Shown here piece by piece: positions 40,822-43,413 of a DNA stretch of 43,413 nucleotides. Each line of letters opens with the position of its first letter. The first letter of the stretch is position 1. Origin of the DNA: Candidatus Shapirobacteria bacterium (GTDB lineage: Bacteria; Patescibacteriota; Microgenomatia; UBA12405). Under the pieces are notes generated by a model. It was not told the DNA's origin, made no database searches, and saw nothing but the letters and a program-made list of their open reading frames with translations. The translations under genes and the position numbers were made by a program. The DNA lies in the NCBI GenBank assembly GCA_028701645.1, contig JAQVQI010000001.1, positions 8,793 through 52,205 of the forward strand, in the 5' to 3' direction.

Positions 40822-42327
40822 TTATTCATCGTCTCTTTCAGTTAAAGTTTTTTTGACCAAATTTAGATCCAATGTATTAACAACCCCATCCATATTTAAA
40901 TCACCTTCTATCCCACATTTGATTTCCAATCCTGAGTTCAATCTTGATTTGATATAGCCCAAATCAACCGTATTTACCATCCCATCGACACTAACATCGC
41001 CAGACAACAAAGTATATTCACTAAAATCATAAGTTTTATTGCTTTTTAAATCGATATCACAAACAACACTCTCCGCCATTTTCTCTTTTTGCCCATCTAA
41101 ACACATTTTTCTTCTCAAATGCCACGGACCTTTAACTTTTATGTAATTAAAATTATTTACCAAACTATATTTATTACTATCCAGCTTTAAATTTGTTACC
41201 TCAAAAACACGATTTCCTTTAGTGTCTACTTCATCTGTTTCTTCAAAAGCGGCTTCAATATTATCTTCATATTTATTGGTTGGTACATTTTCAATGTTTA
41301 ACATCAATTTTGTTTGATTAACCAAAAACTGGTCGATACAATTTGACCCCGGAAGTATTCCATCAAAAGCTATTTTAAAAGAGATATCAGACCCGAATGG
41401 CTTACTTACCACTACTTTTATATTTGTAGAAATATTTGTCCCTTTTACTTTCGCTATAATTGTGGCCTCGCCTTCCTTGTTGGCACTAACTAATCCATTA
41501 ATATCGACCGAGGCAACACTGGCATTATTACTTTCCCATAAAAAAGAAACTGTTTTTCCTTCAGGAATAGTTTTTGTTGTCAATTTCAATGACTCCCCAA
41601 CTGTCAAAGACAAAGGATTTGGTGTCACTACGATATCGGTTATTGATAAGGCTATGGTTTCAATCGGGATGACCGTTGTCGTTCTTGTTGGAGCTCTGGT
41701 TGGCGCTTGGGTTAGAGCTCTGGTTGGCACTTGGGTCGGGGCTCTGGTTGGTACTTGGGTCGGAGCTCTAGTTGGAGCTCGAGTTGGGGCTCTGGTTGGC
41801 GCTCGAGTTGGTGCCCTAGTCGGAGCTTGGGTTGGAGTTTTGGTTGACGTCGAGACTGGAACTGTAGTTGGGTTTTGTGATAGTGAACCACCCCCCAACA
41901 AAATGCGCAAATCCACTCCTTCAACAGAAGAATCAGGAAGATTACTTGAAGTTGTTTTTTTACAGTGTCTATTTTTACTGCTACAATAGTGGTTAGAATA
42001 GCAATCTGTTGATTTAGAACATTCTCCACCACTTCGAGATTTACATACATTTGAATAGCAAACATAAGGAGATCGACAATCACTTTCACTATTACAACTT
42101 TGATTTAGTCCTTGATTCCCAGTTCTAATTACCCCGTTTTTACACACACCGCTTGAACAAATTAATGGTGGCTGACACCCCGAAGTATATTTACAAGTCT
42201 GACCTAGTTGAGCATAAGCCAAACTCCGATTTTCTTGATTTTGTTGACCCAAATAAGATGTTATAGGCAAAACCAAAGCTAAAAAAAACATCAAAATCAA
42301 AACCTTTTTTTGTCGTGTATTATTCAT
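40822..42327 (-). CDS. Secreted modular protein with Cys-rich repeats, Big-2 domain and dockerin
   Basis: A 501-residue exported protein. Order: signal peptide or anchor (about 8-25); three Cys-rich repeats of four cysteines each (about 43-130, pattern C-x5-C-x5-C-x4-C, Dickkopf-like); a low-complexity linker of about 13 PTRA/PTQA-type tetrapeptides (about 160-220). Then a bacterial Ig-like Big-2 domain (about 228-305, VSFLWESNNASVASVDINGLVSANKEGEATI), a beta-rich region, and a C-terminal type I dockerin. The dockerin has two calcium loops, DVSVDGMVNTVD and DLNMDGVVNTLD, both matching DxNxDGxxNxxD closely. It probably sits on or near the cell surface and binds a cohesin-type partner. No cohesin is present in the window. 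Confidence 0.88.
   Translation of the reverse strand: MNNTRQKKVLILMFFLALVLPITSYLGQQNQENRSLAYAQLGQTCKYTSGCQPPLICSSGVCKNGVIRTGNQGLNQSCNSESDCRSPYVCYSNVCKSRSGGECSKSTDCYSNHYCSSKNRHCKKTTSSNLPDSSVEGVDLRILLGGGSLSQNPTTVPVSTSTKTPTQAPTRAPTRAPTRAPTRAPTRAPTQVPTRAPTQVPTRALTQAPTRAPTRTTTVIPIETIALSITDIVVTPNPLSLTVGESLKLTTKTIPEGKTVSFLWESNNASVASVDINGLVSANKEGEATIIAKVKGTNISTNIKVVVSKPFGSDISFKIAFDGILPGSNCIDQFLVNQTKLMLNIENVPTNKYEDNIEAAFEETDEVDTKGNRVFEVTNLKLDSNKYSLVNNFNYIKVKGPWHLRRKMCLDGQKEKMAESVVCDIDLKSNKTYDFSEYTLLSGDVSVDGMVNTVDLGYIKSRLNSGLEIKCGIEGDLNMDGVVNTLDLNLVKKTLTERDDE
41685..41850 (-). repeat. 12-base tandem repeat encoding the PTRA/PTQA linker
   Basis: About thirteen degenerate 12-base units, each coding for a tetrapeptide such as APTR, APTQ or VPTR. 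On the minus strand the units run as GCNCCNACN-(CGA/CAA)-type codons. The local GC content is well above the surrounding sequence. Such arrays can change length by slippage. Confidence 0.85.
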
Positions 42328-42373
42328 TTCTCTTGATTAAATTAAACCAAATTTAATCAAAAAATACCATCAC

Positions 42374-42736
42374 TTATTTGTTTAAATTATCAATTCCATG
42401 AGACAACCACTGATACAAAATAGTCTTTAAATCAGACTTTTGAAATTTAATCTCATATTTTAATTTTTGAGTACAAATAACAATGTCCCCCAACCTGATC
42501 ATTCCATCCTCATCGGCTTTTTTAGACATGGGAAACTCTAATACCTGAGGTATATACGTTTTTTGTCGATGTTGAATATTTAATTTTTTCGCTCTAATTT
42601 TCCCCACAAATAATAAACTCAATTCAACATTTGATTGGTAGCCTTTTTCTATTAAGACCGAATTCGTTATTTTTTTAACCAACTCTTCATCAACCCCCCA
42701 ATTTCTAGGATGACTAATAAGAATTGTGTTATTCAT
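42374..42736 (-). CDS. ybeY: YbeY-like protein, C-terminally reduced
   Basis: YbeY is a zinc endoribonuclease involved in 16S rRNA 3' maturation and ribosome quality control. This 120-residue protein shows the family core: VELSLLFVGKIRAKKLNIQHRQK with the conserved arginine, a VLEFP strand, and LGDIVICTQ. In normal YbeY the sequence then reaches HGxLHLxGxDH with three zinc histidines; here it reads SHGIDNLNK and stops, keeping only the first histidine. It is probably unable to bind zinc in the usual way. It lies 24 bases after yqeY in the rpsU-yqeY-ybeY run, a common neighbourhood for the family. Confidence 0.72.
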   Translation of the reverse strand: MNNTILISHPRNWGVDEELVKKITNSVLIEKGYQSNVELSLLFVGKIRAKKLNIQHRQKTYIPQVLEFPMSKKADEDGMIRLGDIVICTQKLKYEIKFQKSDLKTILYQWLSHGIDNLNK

Positions 42737-42760
42737 AAATCTTAAATCATAAAGAGAAAA

Positions 42761-43195
42761 TCATTGATTAATTTTTTCTTTTACTATCCTCGATACTAAA
42801 CCACCGTCGACTGCCCCTCCTAGTTTAGCCATCACCTCTTTCATAACCAACCCAAAGTTATTACCTTTTTCTTCAATTATTTGTAAAACTATTTTTGTAA
42901 CTTCCTCTTCACTTGTCTCTTTGGGTAAATACTCTTTAACAATTGATATTTCATAGTCCATTTGATCAACTAAATCATTTCTATTTCCTTTAGCAAACAA
43001 AGTCTTTGCTTCTTCTTTATTCTTAAGTTCTTTTCGTAAAACTGAGACTTCATCCCCTTCTGTCATTTGTCCAACCGGAAGTTGTAGCTCTTTTTTATCA
43101 ATCAAAGACACTAAAAACCTTAAAACCTCGACTCTTTTTGAATCGTGATTTTTTAATGCTTCAATACTTTGTTGTTTAAGTTTATCTTTTAACAT
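42761..43195 (-). CDS. YqeY/GatB-domain protein
   Basis: A 144-residue protein of the YqeY family, related to the tail domain of GatB and found beside rpsU in many bacteria. The start MLKDKLKQQSIEALKNHDSKRVEVLRFLVSLI, the EEAKTLFAKGNRNDLVDQMDYEISIVKEYLP core and the C-terminal LVMKEVMAKLGGAVDGGLVSRIVKEKI are typical. I chose the ATG at 43195; the longer reading from 43246 lies inside rpsU and adds unrelated residues. It overlaps rpsU by 14 bases. A role in tRNA-dependent amidation or tRNA binding is suspected for the family but not established. Confidence 0.93.
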   Translation of the reverse strand: MLKDKLKQQSIEALKNHDSKRVEVLRFLVSLIDKKELQLPVGQMTEGDEVSVLRKELKNKEEAKTLFAKGNRNDLVDQMDYEISIVKEYLPKETSEEEVTKIVLQIIEEKGNNFGLVMKEVMAKLGGAVDGGLVSRIVKEKINQ

Positions 43196-43403
43196 CGTGT
43201 CTTCTGGAATTTTTAGCTCGTCGACGACATTTGTCTCGCCAAACAACTATTTTCTTTTTGGCATATCTTAATTCAGATGGCTTAACATAAGCAGTTCTTT
43301 TTTTCACTTCATCCGCTATATCTTCTTCAAGACACAAACGACGGAATTTACCAATAATATCGTCTTTGGATTCACCTTTCTTTTTTTGTACTATAATTGA
43401 CAT
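43182..43403 (-). CDS. rpsU: 30S ribosomal protein S21
   Basis: Small basic protein near the anti-Shine-Dalgarno end of 16S rRNA, important for initiation on structured mRNAs. The 73-residue protein begins MSIIVQKKKGESKDDIIGKFRR and continues with Arg/Lys-rich helices (VVWRDKCRRRAKNSRRH), matching S21. Many CPR genes here seem to be leaderless, which makes the presence of S21 of some interest. It is the first gene of rpsU-yqeY-ybeY; only 10 bases upstream of its ATG are inside the window, so its promoter cannot be seen. Confidence 0.93.
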   Translation of the reverse strand: MSIIVQKKKGESKDDIIGKFRRLCLEEDIADEVKKRTAYVKPSELRYAKKKIVVWRDKCRRRAKNSRRHDVKR

Positions 43404-43413
43404 TAACTAAAAA

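Noticed and set aside
41462..41989. A 175-codon plus-strand frame opposite the dockerin gene
   Set aside because: It is the antisense reading of the PTRA repeat, giving a Val/Gly/Ala repeat; the minus-strand frame has a signal peptide and real domains.
42761..43246. Longer YqeY start at 43246
   Set aside because: It lies within rpsU; the family N-terminus begins at MLKDKL (43195).

Overview
The window is a dense, AT-rich bacterial chromosome segment from what looks like a member of the Candidate Phyla Radiation (Patescibacteria), probably a Microgenomates-type lineage. That placement is an inference. It rests on small proteins, overlapping genes, divergent single-copy housekeeping genes, several reduced or degenerate enzymes (release factor 1, YbeY, Lgt-like), no rplI after rpsR, and short palindromic elements of the kind I associate with CPR genomes. 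No rRNA, CRISPR array or insertion sequence was seen.

Left part (1-15.6 kb), all on the + strand: ligA, pth, tRNA-Ala(CGC), a PAP2/LssY-type membrane phosphatase, a small unknown, a MacAB-like efflux system (adaptor, ATPase, FtsX permease), a YdjM-like membrane hydrolase overlapping a stand-alone HEPN/RnlA-like protein, a ferredoxin, a Cys-rich thioredoxin-fold membrane protein, a SpoU methyltransferase, then gyrB and gyrA.

Middle (15.6-25.3 kb): a Xer-type recombinase on the - strand, then an 880-base non-coding region. This region holds a perfect DnaA box inside a stem-loop, overlapping inverted repeats, short iterons and a heptamer tandem repeat. An ABC exporter (-) and phosphotransacetylase (+) follow. 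Next comes a compact - strand operon: a membrane protein, YebC, a LytR_C protein, a RluA/RluD-type pseudouridine synthase, LspA, a DksA/TraR zinc finger and an Lgt-like protein. It is followed by a tRNA-Leu locus with two interrupted 5' tRNA fragments and a small GIY-YIG nuclease gene directly in front of the intact tRNA-Leu(CAA).

Right part (25.3-43.4 kb), mostly - strand: dnaB and an MBL-like protein, two + strand secreted proteins, and tRNA-His close to hisS, rpmE and a short prfA. Then come htrA, ctpA and a barrel-sandwich-like protein, the rpsR-ssb-rpsF operon with cysS, a coiled-coil protein, the recR-ybaB-dnaX cluster, a dockerin-bearing secreted protein, and ybeY, yqeY and rpsU.

Two themes stand out. 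First, many first genes of transcription units have an extended -10 box (TGNTANNAT) ending only 5-8 bases before the start codon, which predicts leaderless mRNAs. Second, the tRNA-Leu locus looks like a site of repeated insertion by a GIY-YIG cassette and by mini-palindromes, one of which also occurs between gyrB and gyrA. Gene functions are assigned from visible motifs and family knowledge only; no database search was possible.
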